Assembly (NCBI RefSeq): GCF_030142075.1
Contig: NZ_CP126241.1
Coordinates: 1,922,001 to 1,986,000, forward strand
Origin: Arthrobacter sp. zg-Y20
GTDB lineage: Bacteria > Actinomycetota > Actinomycetes > Actinomycetales > Micrococcaceae
DNA: 64,000 nt
Reading direction: 5' to 3'
This document shows, one piece after another, positions 7,182 to 16,981 of the stretch (positions within the stretch are counted from its first letter, which is position 1; every line of letters starts with the position of its first letter). The notes under the pieces are model-generated. The model was not told the origin of the DNA, made no database searches, and saw nothing but the letters and a program-made list of their open reading frames with translations. A program made the translations under genes and the position numbers.

Positions 7182-8839
7182 TCACTTCCGCGCCGGTCAC
7201 CGGCAGCGGCGGGTTTTGCGTGGTGCTTCCACTGCCGCAGCCGTTCCAGTACCGCCGCGCAGGAGACGGACGCCAAGATGATGAAGTACGGCACGTATAG
7301 GTAGAGGAAGCGTGCCCTTCCCTCAAAGAACAGAAGGAAGACCAGTAGTCCGAGCAGGCAAATGCGCATGGCGGAAAATTCAGGCCTCAGCAGGTGCCGT
7401 GTCCGCAGCAGCAGCGGCACGGCGGCCAGTGCCAGGACGGCAAACCATGTTCCCTGCCAGATGGAGAGCATCCATTGGAAATGCGCACCGGTATTGCCCA
7501 AAAGATCCTGGAGGGCACGGTCCGCGCCCAGGTTCGAGAGGAAATCCGCGCCCGTCAGCCGGCCCTCACCCCAGGCAAAGAAGGATCCGTCCCCGGTCAC
7601 CCAGAGCAGTTTGTCAGCCAGGAATTCTGCGTAGCCGCCGGCACCCATCGCGTCGACCCGTTCGAGGTACGTGTCCAGGCCCGCCTGGAACTTGGCGCTG
7701 CTGCCGTGGATCGCCACGGTGTCCTCATAATCGGACTGGTTATAGGAACCGTAATAGGGCCCGTTGGGGCTCTCGGCGGTCTGCGCCCCGACTTTGAGGA
7801 AGTGGCCGGGATTCATGGCATCCGGGTTGTTGGAGAGGTCGAAGGCTACCACCGGGGTGTGCTGCATAAAGGCGAAGATGAGCCGGTTGCCGATCAGGAA
7901 ACTGCCCGCAACCACGGCAACCGCTGCCAGCAGGACGGCGGTGTTCCTCCGGCGGGCGAGCATGCACAGGACGGTTATGCCGGCGGCAATCAAACAGAAG
8001 ACAACTGTTGGCTTGATGCCCGTTCCTATGGCACCCAGGCCTCCGGCCAGGATCCATAGTGCCGCCTTCAGGTACACCCGCCGGGTGTGGCAGGAGGCCA
8101 GCAGCAGGCATAGGACCAGGACCGGGAAAAGCGCTCCCGCAGTGTCCGAGTACAGCACGCCGGCCCATGGCGAGAAGGTCAGGAACACGGCTGCGGGGAG
8201 GATGGTCAGGGCGGCCGCCTTCGGACCGGCCAGCATCCGTGCGGCGCAGTAAGTCAGGACGGTGGCAGCAAACAGGACCAGGCTGTTAAGGAATGCCGCG
8301 GCCATGGCCAGGTCAGTAAGCCCCAAGGCGAGGACCAGGGCGTAATACGCCGCAAGCAGCAGTGTCAGCAGCAGGTTGTTGGGGTTGATCTGAAAGTACG
8401 GAGTCACCGCGGTCAGTGTTCCGCCGGCCAGTCCGGCGGCGGACTCGTGGATCGCGAACACGTCCCAGTCCGGAGGAAGCCGCACGGCGTAGGCCACGCG
8501 CATCTGAGCGGCAAACAGTGCCGTCCACACCAGGGCGCCCGCCAGCACCCTCCATGCGCGGTGCCGCCCCGCCAGCCGGGCTGTCCGGCCCACCACCAGG
8601 TAGGCGACCGCCGAAAGGACCAGGAAGGCCGCCACAGCGGCCAGCGACCAGCCGGTCCGGTAGCGGGAAAAACCGAAGTGCGGATCAAACAAATTGCCCA
8701 GCACTGCCCAGGCGGCGACGGCGCAGAACACCAGTCCGATGCCTGCCGGCCAGGCCTCCGGGCCCCGGAGCACCCGTGGCAGCCACCGAAACCGGCTCTT
8801 CTGCTGCGTGTCCCGCTGATGGCTTGCTGCAGCGCGCAT
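7178..8839 (-). CDS. polytopic membrane protein, GT-C glycosyltransferase-like
   Basis: The protein is about 553 residues with roughly ten or more hydrophobic helices and a large extracytoplasmic segment around 320-420. An early acidic loop after the second to third helix (PPDWDVFAIHESA) recalls the catalytic loop Asp of GT-C enzymes that use polyprenyl-phosphate sugars, but I cannot name a family firmly. ATG 8839 is preferred over TTG 8845; TACGGT lies 5 bp upstream of it. Its stop overlaps the pepN start, suggesting coupled translation, although no shared function is obvious. Confidence 0.6.
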   Translation of the reverse strand: MRAAASHQRDTQQKSRFRWLPRVLRGPEAWPAGIGLVFCAVAAWAVLGNLFDPHFGFSRYRTGWSLAAVAAFLVLSAVAYLVVGRTARLAGRHRAWRVLAGALVWTALFAAQMRVAYAVRLPPDWDVFAIHESAAGLAGGTLTAVTPYFQINPNNLLLTLLLAAYYALVLALGLTDLAMAAAFLNSLVLFAATVLTYCAARMLAGPKAAALTILPAAVFLTFSPWAGVLYSDTAGALFPVLVLCLLLASCHTRRVYLKAALWILAGGLGAIGTGIKPTVVFCLIAAGITVLCMLARRRNTAVLLAAVAVVAGSFLIGNRLIFAFMQHTPVVAFDLSNNPDAMNPGHFLKVGAQTAESPNGPYYGSYNQSDYEDTVAIHGSSAKFQAGLDTYLERVDAMGAGGYAEFLADKLLWVTGDGSFFAWGEGRLTGADFLSNLGADRALQDLLGNTGAHFQWMLSIWQGTWFAVLALAAVPLLLRTRHLLRPEFSAMRICLLGLLVFLLFFEGRARFLYLYVPYFIILASVSCAAVLERLRQWKHHAKPAAAGDRRGSD

Positions 8840-8906
8840 GCGCAACCGTAGCTACCGTGCGGGCTCCATGAACAGGGCCTTGGGCCATTTACGCCGCTGC
8901 GCCCGC

Positions 8907-9962
8907 CTAAGTGCCCAGCCCGAATGCCACCGCCAGGCCCAGTCCGGCCACCCAGGCCCAGGCCGCGAGGGCCGCCGCTACGGCCCGGATGCCGGAGGCA
9001 AAGAGTGCCTTCACCCGCACGCCGGCGCCAAGCCCGAACAGTGCCGCGGCGAAGAGCAGCTCCTGCAGCACGGCCGCGGCATCCAGCGCGGCAGCGGGCA
9101 GCAATCCGGTGGTCCGGACCAGGATCAGCGCCAGGAAGCCCAAGACGAACAGCGGTACCAGGGGCGGCTGTTTGCCGGCCCTGCCATCCCCGCCCGCCTT
9201 GCCGGCCTTGCCCGCCCTGCGCGCCAGCAAGCCGGCGGCAGCGGTCATGGGCGCCAGCAGCACTACCCGCGCCAGCTTCACGACGACGGCGGCGGCCAGC
9301 GCCGCGGAACCGGCGGTCTGCGCCGTGGCCACCACCTGCCCTACATCGTGCACTGACGCCCCGGCCCAGGTCCCGAAGACTTCCGGGGCGAGGTGCAACA
9401 GCGAGCCGGCCAGCGGAAGGGCCGCGATGGCCAGGGTTCCGCACAGCGTGACCAGCGCAATCGGCACCACCGTGTCTTCGGTGCGGGTGCGGCGGACCGC
9501 CGCCACGGCACCGATGGCGGATACACCGCAGATCGAGAACCCGGCAGCGATCAGGACCGGTTCCTCACCCGGCAGCCGGAAGAGCCGGCAAATCCCGTAC
9601 GTACCCGCGAACGCGGCCAGGACCAGGGCCACCACCAACCCCAGGGCGGCCCAGCCCAGTCCGGCAATGTCCACCAGGGAGACCTTCAGGCCCAGGAGCA
9701 CAATGCCGGTGCGCAGGAACTTCCGGGCAGCCAGGGCCAGCCCGGGCTTCCACGTCCCGGCAGCCTTTGGTGCCGCCCCCGGCAGATTGGCGGCCACCAG
9801 CCCCAGCAGCACAGCTGCCGTCAGCACCGGCACAGCGGGCACCAGTGCGGAGATCAGATAGGCGGCGGCGACGGCCGTACCGGCGGCGATGAGTCCGGGG
9901 ACCAGGGCGGCGCGGCCGGCCGGCGGCTGAGGAACGGGCGGGGGAGGAGCGGAGGATGGCAC
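8907..9962 (-). CDS. YeiH/UPF0324 family putative exporter
   Basis: This 351-residue protein has about ten transmembrane helices. It carries the family motifs GFSICGVSAIGA (about 145) and GASVHDVGQVVAT (about 205). Members are membrane proteins of the PF03601 type, proposed to export sulfate or related anions; the substrate here is not established. A short Gly/Ala/Lys-rich cytoplasmic loop (about 240-260) carries imperfect short repeats. GTG 9962 is used as start. It is divergent from the P-type ATPase gene, with 105 bp between. Confidence 0.8.
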   Translation of the reverse strand: MPSSAPPPPVPQPPAGRAALVPGLIAAGTAVAAAYLISALVPAVPVLTAAVLLGLVAANLPGAAPKAAGTWKPGLALAARKFLRTGIVLLGLKVSLVDIAGLGWAALGLVVALVLAAFAGTYGICRLFRLPGEEPVLIAAGFSICGVSAIGAVAAVRRTRTEDTVVPIALVTLCGTLAIAALPLAGSLLHLAPEVFGTWAGASVHDVGQVVATAQTAGSAALAAAVVVKLARVVLLAPMTAAAGLLARRAGKAGKAGGDGRAGKQPPLVPLFVLGFLALILVRTTGLLPAAALDAAAVLQELLFAAALFGLGAGVRVKALFASGIRAVAAALAAWAWVAGLGLAVAFGLGT

Positions 9963-10067
9963 GGTTACACCCTGCCGCAGTATGCATGCTTTGCCAAAGC
10001 GTCCGCCGCCCTGCCCGCGTTGCTACCATGGGTGGCACCATCTTCAAGACCCCTCGGGGGAGCGCCC

Positions 10068-12824
10068 ATGAGTTTGCAGGCCAACGGCAGCGGTCCCGGT
10101 GACACTCCTGCCGCCCCAAACGAGCTGTCCGCCCCCTGGCTGTTTACCGCCGGCCAGGTGGCGTCCGCCCTGGGCACCGATCCGGGCGCCGGCCTCGACG
10201 CCGGCCAGGTCCGGGAGCGCGCGGAGCGTTACGGTCCCAACCAGCTTGCTGAAGGAAAACGGGTGCCCGTCTGGCGGAAAATCCTCTGGCTCCTGTCCGA
10301 CCGGCTGACCGTTGTCCTGATCATTGCCGCAGTTGTCAGCGCGGTGGTCTCCCGCGAATGGGAGACGCCGGTGGTGATCCTGCTGGTGATCGTCCTGAAC
10401 ACCGTCCTGAACTACGTGCAGGAGCAGCGAGCCGAGTCCAGCCTGGAGGCGCTGCGCAGTGCATCCGTGGACACCTGCCGGGTGCTGCGCGGGGGAACCC
10501 CGGCAACGGTGGAACGAACTGATCTGGTACCCGGCGACGTCGTGCTGCTGGAAGCCGGTGACAGCGTGCCCGCCGACGGGCGGCTGCTCGAAGCCGTGCG
10601 GCTGCAGGTGGCCGAGGCCGCGCTGACGGGGGAGTCCAAGCCCGTCAATAAGGGGACAGGAGTGCTGGCGGATCTCCGGCTGCCCCTGGGGGACAGGACC
10701 AACCTGCTGTACATGGACACGGACGTCACGCGCGGGCGGGCCGAGCTGCTGGTGACCGGAACCGGCATGGACACCCAGATCGGCACCATCGCCCACCTGC
10801 TGGGCAGCACCACCGAGGAAAAAACCACCCTGCAGCGCAGCATCGACCAGTTGGCGAAAGTCCTGACCTACATTGCGTTGGCCGTGGTCGCCCTCGTGTT
10901 CGTGCTGGGGCTGCTGCGCGGGGACAGCTGGGAGGACCTGTTCCTGACGGCGGTGTCCCTGGCGGTGGCCACCATCCCGGAGGGACTTACCGCCGTCGTC
11001 GCCTTCACTTTGGCGATGGGTGCCTCCCGCCTGGCCGCGCGCGGCGCCATCATCAAGCAGCTGGCAGCAGTGGAGACGCTGGGGAGCACCTCGCAGATCT
11101 GCACCGACAAGACCGGCACGCTCACGCTGAACGAAATGACGGTCCGCCGGCTCTATGCTCCGGATGGCCGCCGCTTCCGGGTCACCGGTTCCGGCTACTC
11201 CACGGACGGTAAGATCCTCAGCCCGGACGGGCAGCCCGTCCCCGTCCTCACCGAGGCGTACCTGGCGATGGCGCTGTGCAACGACGCGTCGGTGGAGGAC
11301 GGCCGGCTGACGGGAGACCCCACGGAAGGGGCACTGGTGGTGCTGGCGGAAAAGGGCGGCATCGACGTGGCCGGCGCCCGCGCCACGCACCGGCGCCTTG
11401 CCGAGGTGCCCTTCGACTCGGACTACAAGTTCATGGCCACTTTCAACCGGACCTCCGACAGCACCGCCGTGCACTGCAACGTGAAGGGCGCACCCGGCGT
11501 GGTCCTTGACCGTGCGGCGTTCCTTATGACCGCGGACGGTCCCGTTCCCCTGGGTCCAGAGGAACGGGCACGCATCAGGCACGACGTCGATGCCCTCGCC
11601 ACGGCGGGGCTGCGCACCATGGCAGTGGCGGGACGGGTAATGGATGCACCGCTGCCGGCCGGTCCCGAGGCGCTGTCGGCGGAGGCAGCGAACCTGGTGC
11701 TGTACGCCGTCGCGGGCATCATGGATCCGCCGCGGCAAGAGGCCGGCGAGGCGATCGCCCGGGCCCACGCCGCAGGCATAGACGTCCGCATGATCACCGG
11801 AGACCACTTGGTTACCGCGTCAGCCATCGCCCGGGACCTGGGGATCGGGGGCCGCGCCGTCGCCGGCACAGCCCTCGATGCCATGGATGACGGGCAGCTG
11901 CGCGGGGAAGCCCCCGGGCTCGGGGTTCTGGCCCGGGTTTCGCCCGAGCACAAGATCCGCATCGTCAAGGCGCTGCAGGCAGACGGGTACGTGGTTGCCA
12001 TGACCGGCGACGGCGTCAACGATGCACCGGCACTGAAGCGTGCGGATATCGGCATCGCCATGGGCATCACCGGCACCGACGTGTCCAAGGGTGCGGCGAA
12101 GATGATCCTCACCGATGACAATTTCGCCACCATTGTGGCCGCTGTCGAGGAGGGCCGGGGGATCTATGACAACATCCTCAAGTTCGTCCGGTTCCAGCTG
12201 ACCACTGCGTGGGGGTTCGTGCTGATCTTCCTGGCCGCGGCCACCTTCGGCTTTGGCGGCGGGGCGCCGTTCACTGCCCTGCAGATCCTATGGGTGAACA
12301 TCATCATGGACGGACCGCCGGCCTTGGCGCTGGGGGTGGACCGTACCGACCCAGAGGTGATGAACAGGCCCCCGCGGCGGGCGGACGAGCCGCTGCTGAC
12401 CGGGCGGCGGATCGCCGTGCTGACACTGCTGGGCATCGTGATGGCAGCCGGGACCTGCATCGTGCTGGTCGGCGCACCGCACTGGTTCCCCGAAAGTGCC
12501 GGCAGCACCAATTTCGCCACCACCATGGCCTTCACCACGTTCGTGTTCTACCAGGTCTTCAACCTGCTCAACGTCCGCTCCGAGACCGGCAGCGTGTTCT
12601 CGCTGCGCACCTTCACCAACCGTGCTGTCTGGGTGTCCCTGGCCGCCGTGGTGGTCCTGCAGGTGCTGGTGGTTCAGCTGAGCATCTTCGAGGGATTCTT
12701 CGATACCGTTCCGCTCACCTCCGCACAGTGGTTCCTCTGCCTGGCAGTGGGTGCCACTGTGCTGGTGTTCTCGGAGCTCGGCAAGGCGGTGCAGCGGATT
12801 GCCGCCCGGCGCCTACCAGGGTGA
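10068..12824 (+). CDS. P-type cation-transporting ATPase, Ca2+-like (type II)
   Basis: The 918-residue pump has an N-terminal cation-ATPase domain, actuator motif LTGES, phosphorylation site DKTGTLTLNE (Asp347), N-domain, hinge MTGDGVNDAP and ten predicted helices. The M4 segment has PEGL and M6 has WVNIIMDGPPALALG, with the Asn and Asp that bind Ca2+ in SERCA/PMR1-type pumps, so Ca2+ or Mn2+ export is the best guess. ATG 10068 with an upstream GGGGGAG is the real start; the longer frame back to 9393 runs antisense through the yeiH-like gene. Its last 12 bp overlap the convergent SDR gene. Confidence 0.88.
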   Translation: MSLQANGSGPGDTPAAPNELSAPWLFTAGQVASALGTDPGAGLDAGQVRERAERYGPNQLAEGKRVPVWRKILWLLSDRLTVVLIIAAVVSAVVSREWETPVVILLVIVLNTVLNYVQEQRAESSLEALRSASVDTCRVLRGGTPATVERTDLVPGDVVLLEAGDSVPADGRLLEAVRLQVAEAALTGESKPVNKGTGVLADLRLPLGDRTNLLYMDTDVTRGRAELLVTGTGMDTQIGTIAHLLGSTTEEKTTLQRSIDQLAKVLTYIALAVVALVFVLGLLRGDSWEDLFLTAVSLAVATIPEGLTAVVAFTLAMGASRLAARGAIIKQLAAVETLGSTSQICTDKTGTLTLNEMTVRRLYAPDGRRFRVTGSGYSTDGKILSPDGQPVPVLTEAYLAMALCNDASVEDGRLTGDPTEGALVVLAEKGGIDVAGARATHRRLAEVPFDSDYKFMATFNRTSDSTAVHCNVKGAPGVVLDRAAFLMTADGPVPLGPEERARIRHDVDALATAGLRTMAVAGRVMDAPLPAGPEALSAEAANLVLYAVAGIMDPPRQEAGEAIARAHAAGIDVRMITGDHLVTASAIARDLGIGGRAVAGTALDAMDDGQLRGEAPGLGVLARVSPEHKIRIVKALQADGYVVAMTGDGVNDAPALKRADIGIAMGITGTDVSKGAAKMILTDDNFATIVAAVEEGRGIYDNILKFVRFQLTTAWGFVLIFLAAATFGFGGGAPFTALQILWVNIIMDGPPALALGVDRTDPEVMNRPPRRADEPLLTGRRIAVLTLLGIVMAAGTCIVLVGAPHWFPESAGSTNFATTMAFTTFVFYQVFNLLNVRSETGSVFSLRTFTNRAVWVSLAAVVVLQVLVVQLSIFEGFFDTVPLTSAQWFLCLAVGATVLVFSELGKAVQRIAARRLPG

Positions 12825-14261
12825 GGGCTTGTAGTCCTTCAGGAAGACCCCGTACTGGTCCTCACCCTTCTCGCCCATCACAATCGGGTCATACACCCGG
12901 GCTGCGCCGTCCACCAGGTCCAGCGGGGCGTGGAAGCCCTCCTCGGCCAGGCGCACCTTGGTGGGGTGGGGGCGCTCGTCCGTAATCCAGCCGGTGTCCA
13001 CCGCGGTCATCAGGATCCCGTCCGTATCCAGCATTTCCTGGGCACTGGTGCGGGTCAGCATGTTCAATGCGGCCTTGGCCATATTCGTATGCGGGTGCCC
13101 GGGGCCCTTGTAGCGCCGGGAGAACTGCCCTTCCATGGCGGAGACGTTCACGATGTACTTGCGCCGGGCGGGCGAGGCTGCCATGGCCGGACGCAGCCGG
13201 TTAACCAGCAGGAACGGGGCGGTGACGTTGCACAGCTGGACCTCGAGCATTTCCAGCGGGTCCACCTGGTCCACAACCTGGGTCCAGCTGTTGATCGGCG
13301 CAGTGTCCGGCACCAATCCGCCGGCATCGATGGCGGTTCCGGCTTCCATCCGGGCCAGCGAGGAGGAGCCTGCAGTCAGCGCGAGTGAGGTCACGGCGTC
13401 GGCGGCCAGCACCGGATGCGCTGCGACCGACCCGGCCAGGGCGGTGGGGTGCGCGTCATAGGTGTGGCCAAAGGTGACCAGCTCCGGCATGGGTCCGTCC
13501 GGCAGCGGCGCCAGCTCGGCGTCGGTCAGCGGCCGGTAGGCGTTCGCCGAGCGCCGCACGGTCTGGGCGGCGTTGTTGATCAGGATGTCCAGCGGCCCGG
13601 CCTCGGCTACGGATTCGGCCAGGGAGATCACCTGCGCCGGGTCGCGCAGGTCAATGCCCACAATGCGCAGCCGGTGCAGCCAGTCCCCGGAGTCCTCCAT
13701 GGCCGCAAAACGGCGGGCGGCGTCCTTGGGGAAGCGGGTGGTGATGGTGGTGTGCGCGCCGTCCCGCAGCAGCCGCAGGGCAATGTACATGCCGATTTTC
13801 GCCCGACCGCCGGTCAGCAGCGCCCGCTTGCCCGTGAGGTCGGTGCGGGCGTCGCGCTTGGTGTGGCTGAACGCGGCGCACTCGGGGCAGAGCTGGTGGT
13901 AGAAGGCATCCACCACGGTGTAGGGCTGCTTGCAGATGTAGCAGTTGCGCGGCTTCAGCAGCGTCCCGGCGGACGGACCATGCGCTGCACTGGTGAGCTG
14001 CGCACCGCGGGTCTCGTCATCAATCCGGTCTGCTGCGCCGGTGGCGGTGAGGGCGACGACGGCGCGGTCCGCGTCCGCCACGGCCGAACGCTTCTCGTTC
14101 TTCCGGTGCTTCTTCACCGACTTGAACATTTTGGCGGTGGCCCGCCGGACCGCAACGTAGTCGGGGTCTTCCTCATCCAGGACATGGATGGAGGCCAAGA
14201 CCTTCAGGGCGGTTTCAATATCTTCCGGGCTGAATTCTTCCGGGACTTCTGGGGTGCTCAT
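12813..14261 (-). CDS. SDR-family protein with zinc-ribbon N-terminal extension
   Basis: The 482-residue protein has three parts: a charged helical N-terminus (1-100), a four-cysteine zinc-ribbon-like motif (C107, C110, C125, C128) and an SDR Rossmann domain with TGGRAKIG (150-157) and LINNAAQ. Where a typical SDR has YxxxK, this one reads TNMAKAAL, so the catalytic Tyr is replaced by Thr; a Tyr lies eight residues earlier. It may bind NAD(P) without classical catalysis, or use a shifted Tyr. ATG 14261 follows AGAAGG by 6 bp. The 3' end overlaps the convergent ATPase gene by 12 bp. Confidence 0.75.
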   Translation of the reverse strand: MSTPEVPEEFSPEDIETALKVLASIHVLDEEDPDYVAVRRATAKMFKSVKKHRKNEKRSAVADADRAVVALTATGAADRIDDETRGAQLTSAAHGPSAGTLLKPRNCYICKQPYTVVDAFYHQLCPECAAFSHTKRDARTDLTGKRALLTGGRAKIGMYIALRLLRDGAHTTITTRFPKDAARRFAAMEDSGDWLHRLRIVGIDLRDPAQVISLAESVAEAGPLDILINNAAQTVRRSANAYRPLTDAELAPLPDGPMPELVTFGHTYDAHPTALAGSVAAHPVLAADAVTSLALTAGSSSLARMEAGTAIDAGGLVPDTAPINSWTQVVDQVDPLEMLEVQLCNVTAPFLLVNRLRPAMAASPARRKYIVNVSAMEGQFSRRYKGPGHPHTNMAKAALNMLTRTSAQEMLDTDGILMTAVDTGWITDERPHPTKVRLAEEGFHAPLDLVDGAARVYDPIVMGEKGEDQYGVFLKDYKPSPW

Positions 14262-14362
14262 GTGGACCTTCTGCTCATCGGCCCCGGCGGATACACGGGA
14301 CCGGCGCATTGGGTGCGCACTTCGAGGATACCGGAGAAGCAGTCCCGTCCCCGTATCGGGCG

Positions 14363-14399
14363 CGGGGGCACCGGGCGTATCTCACACCCGGTGCCCCCG
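14363..14399 (-). terminator. hairpin between SDR gene and glgC
   Basis: CGGGGGCACCGGG (14363-14375) and CCCGGTGCCCCCG (14387-14399) form a perfect 13-bp stem with an 11-nt loop, 15 bp beyond the glgC stop. There is no U tract. Confidence 0.6.
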
Positions 14400-14413
14400 G
14401 AGGCCGGCAGGAC

Positions 14414-15670
14414 CTATTCGGCCGGAGCCTCCACCGGCACCCGCTGGCCCTTGCTCAGCACGGTCAGTCCGGACTCGGTCACAGTGAACCCGCGGCGCAG
14501 GTCCAGCTCCCGGTCCACACCCACGGTGGCGCCGGCCGGAATGCGCACGTTCTTATCGATGATCGCGCGGCGGACCACCGCACCCTCACCCACATACACC
14601 TTGTCCATCAGCACCGAGTCGGTGACGACGGCGTTGTGGTCCACATAGACGTCCTGCGCCAGCACGGAGCCGGTGACGGTGCCGCCGGAGATCACGGTGC
14701 CGTCGGAAACAATCGAATCAAACGCGGTACCGGCCTGCTCCGAGGCGCTGCGCACGAACTTCGCCGGCGGGGAGACGCTCTGCCGGGTGTAGATGGGCCA
14801 CTTCAGGTTGTACAGGTTGAAGGCGGGCAGCGGCGAGATCAGGTCCATGTTGGCGTCATAGTAGGAGTCCAGGGTGCCTACGTCCCGCCAGTACTGGTGA
14901 TCACTGCCGGTGGCACCGGGAATCACGTTCTGGGTGAAGTCGTATACGGCCGCGTCCTGCCGCTCCACGAAGTAGGGGATGATGTCCCCGCCCATGTCGT
15001 GCTTGGTGATCAGCCGCTCGGCATCGGCCTGCAGGGCTTCGACCAGGGCGTCGGTGTTGAAGACGTAGTTGCCCATGGACGCAAGGAAGCTGCCCGGATC
15101 ATCCGGCAGCCCGGGGGTGGTCTCGGGCTTCTCCACGAACGCGGAAATCATGCCGGGATTTGCCGGGTCCGTTTCGATGACGCCAAACTGATCCGCCAGA
15201 TGCAGCGGCTGCCGCACGGCGGCCACGCTGACCGAGGCTCCGGAGGCAATATGCGCCTCAACCATCTGCGAGAAGTCCATTCGGTACACGTGGTCCGCAC
15301 CGATCACCACGACGATGTCCGGCTGGGCGTCATCGATCAGGTTCATGGACTGGTAGATGGCGTTCGCGCTGCCCAGGAACCAGCTTTTGCCGACGCGCTG
15401 CTGCGCCGGAACCGAGGCCACATAGTTCTGCAGCTGCGTGGACAGCCGCCAGGTCTCGGAAATGTGCCGGTCAAGGCTGTGCGACTTGTACTGGGTGAGG
15501 ACCACTATCTGCAGGTACCCGGAATTCACCAGATTTGACAGTGCGAAGTCGATAAGCCGGTACCGCCCGGCAAAGGGAACCGCGGGTTTTGCGCGGTCCG
15601 CCGTCAACGGCATCAGCCGTTTGCCCTCCCCACCTGCAAGGACTACTGCCAGGACCTTCTTAGGCGCCAT
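14414..15670 (-). CDS. glgC: glucose-1-phosphate adenylyltransferase
   Basis: The 418-residue enzyme makes ADP-glucose from ATP and glucose-1-phosphate, the committed step of bacterial glycogen synthesis. The nucleotidyltransferase motif [14 protein letters not shown] sits at the N-terminus, and the C-terminal part is a left-handed beta-helix with hexapeptide-like repeats. ATG 15670 follows GGAAGAGG; the longer frame from TTG 15691 is rejected. It is divergent from glgA, and a TAGACT -10 box lies at 15699-15704 on the minus strand, giving a short leader with a T-rich run. Confidence 0.95.
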   Translation of the reverse strand: MAPKKVLAVVLAGGEGKRLMPLTADRAKPAVPFAGRYRLIDFALSNLVNSGYLQIVVLTQYKSHSLDRHISETWRLSTQLQNYVASVPAQQRVGKSWFLGSANAIYQSMNLIDDAQPDIVVVIGADHVYRMDFSQMVEAHIASGASVSVAAVRQPLHLADQFGVIETDPANPGMISAFVEKPETTPGLPDDPGSFLASMGNYVFNTDALVEALQADAERLITKHDMGGDIIPYFVERQDAAVYDFTQNVIPGATGSDHQYWRDVGTLDSYYDANMDLISPLPAFNLYNLKWPIYTRQSVSPPAKFVRSASEQAGTAFDSIVSDGTVISGGTVTGSVLAQDVYVDHNAVVTDSVLMDKVYVGEGAVVRRAIIDKNVRIPAGATVGVDRELDLRRGFTVTESGLTVLSKGQRVPVEAPAE

Positions 15671-15698
15671 TGTCTTGAACCTCTTCCGCAAAAAAATA

Positions 15699-15746
15699 AG
15701 TCTACTGACTTCACACTAGATCACACGTTGCCCGGTGCACTACGTT
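15699..15746. promoter_or_regulatory. divergent glgC/glgA promoter region
   Basis: On the minus strand TAGACT (15704-15699) can serve glgC with a leader of about 22 nt. On the plus strand TACGTT (15741-15746) lies 6 bp before the glgA GTG. The two -10 boxes are 36 bp apart, so a shared regulator could act on both. No good -35 elements are seen. Confidence 0.5.
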
Positions 15747-15752
15747 GGTTTA

Positions 15753-16949
15753 GTGCGAGTAGATATTGTGTCGAAGGAATTCCCGCCGGAAATCTACGGA
15801 GGAGCAGGCGTTCACGTCGCCGAGCTTAGCCGTGTCCTGGCCGGAGAAGTAGATCTCCATGTGCATTGTTTCGGGGCCGAACGCCCGGAGGATTTCCATG
15901 GAGCGAAAGTAACCGCGTACCCCGTGCCGGCGGAGCTGGACAGCGCCAACCCGGCCGTACAGACCCTGGGTACGGACCTTGAAATCCTGGGCGGGCTGGC
16001 CGGCGCCGACCTGGTCCATTCCCACACCTGGTACGCCAACATGGCCGGCCATCTGGGCTCGCTGCTGCACGGCATCCCGCATGTCCTGAGTGCGCACAGC
16101 CTGGAGCCCCTGCGGCCGTGGAAGGCCGAACAGCTGGGCGGCGGCTACGCGGTGTCCTCCTGGGTGGAGAAAACCGCCTACGAGGCCGCCGCCGCGATCA
16201 TCGCCGTCTCCGAGGGCATGCGCCAGGACATCCTGCGCAGCTACCCGGACGTGGATCCGGCCAAGGTCAAGGTGGTCCACAACGGCATTGACGTTGAGCA
16301 GTGGCAGCCGGTTATCGACCCCGACGGCGTCCGCTCCTTCGACATTGACCCGGACCGTCCCAGCGTGGTCTTTGTGGGCAGGAACACCCGGCAGAAGGGC
16401 GTGCCCTACCTGCTGCGCGCCGCAGCGCTGCTGCCGCCGGAGGTCCAGCTGGTCCTCTGCCTCGGTGCCGCGGATACGCCCGAGCTCGCGGCCGAAACAG
16501 CCGCCCTGATTGAGGACCTGCGGCGCACCCGTACCGGCGTCATCGTGATCGAGCGGATGCTGCCGCGGGCCGAGCTGATCCGGATCCTCTCCATTGCCAC
16601 CGTCTTCGCCTGCCCGTCCGTCTACGAACCGCTGGGCATCGTGAACCTTGAAGCCATGGCCTGCGGCACCGCCGTCGTCGCCAGTGCCACGGGCGGCATC
16701 CCGGAGGTGGTCGAGGACGGCGTCACCGGGCTGCTGGTACCCATTGACCAGGTCACCGACGGCACCGGCACCCCGCTGGACCCGGAAGCCTTTGTCCGCG
16801 ACTTCGCCGCAGCCCTGACTACTGTGGTGGCCGATCCGGACCTGGCCCGCCGCATGGGGGAGGCCGGGCGCCTCCGCGCCACCGACCAGTTCTCCTGGGA
16901 ATCCATTGCCGAAGCCACCCTGGATGTCTACCGGTCCGTGCTGGCCTAG
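15753..16949 (+). CDS. glgA: glycogen synthase, actinobacterial GT4 type
   Basis: The 398-residue GT-B glycosyltransferase has the actinobacterial N-terminus MRVDIVSKEFPPEIYGGAG and C-terminal donor-site motif PSVYEPLGIVNLEAMACG. It elongates alpha-1,4-glucan from ADP-glucose; mycobacterial relatives (GlgM) also make maltose-1-phosphate, so that activity is possible here. GTG 15753 is chosen because it yields the family N-terminus; there is no Shine-Dalgarno and TACGTT is 6 bp upstream, suggesting a leaderless mRNA. It is divergent from glgC, its pathway partner. Confidence 0.92.
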   Translation: MRVDIVSKEFPPEIYGGAGVHVAELSRVLAGEVDLHVHCFGAERPEDFHGAKVTAYPVPAELDSANPAVQTLGTDLEILGGLAGADLVHSHTWYANMAGHLGSLLHGIPHVLSAHSLEPLRPWKAEQLGGGYAVSSWVEKTAYEAAAAIIAVSEGMRQDILRSYPDVDPAKVKVVHNGIDVEQWQPVIDPDGVRSFDIDPDRPSVVFVGRNTRQKGVPYLLRAAALLPPEVQLVLCLGAADTPELAAETAALIEDLRRTRTGVIVIERMLPRAELIRILSIATVFACPSVYEPLGIVNLEAMACGTAVVASATGGIPEVVEDGVTGLLVPIDQVTDGTGTPLDPEAFVRDFAAALTTVVADPDLARRMGEAGRLRATDQFSWESIAEATLDVYRSVLA

Positions 16950-16981
16950 CCCGGACACGCAAAAAGCCCGGACACGCAAAA
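16949..16981 (+). repeat. 17-bp direct repeat at glgA stop codon
   Basis: GCCCGGACACGCAAAAA is present at 16949-16965 and again, one A shorter, at 16966-16981. The first copy begins with the G of the TAG stop. Confidence 0.9.

Noticed and set aside
9393-10067. Upstream extension of the P-type ATPase frame
   Set aside because: It runs antisense through the YeiH-type gene, has low-complexity composition, and a good ribosome binding site lies before ATG 10068.
14262-14309. N-terminal extension of the SDR protein
   Set aside because: AGAAGG lies just before ATG 14261 and the extension has no support.
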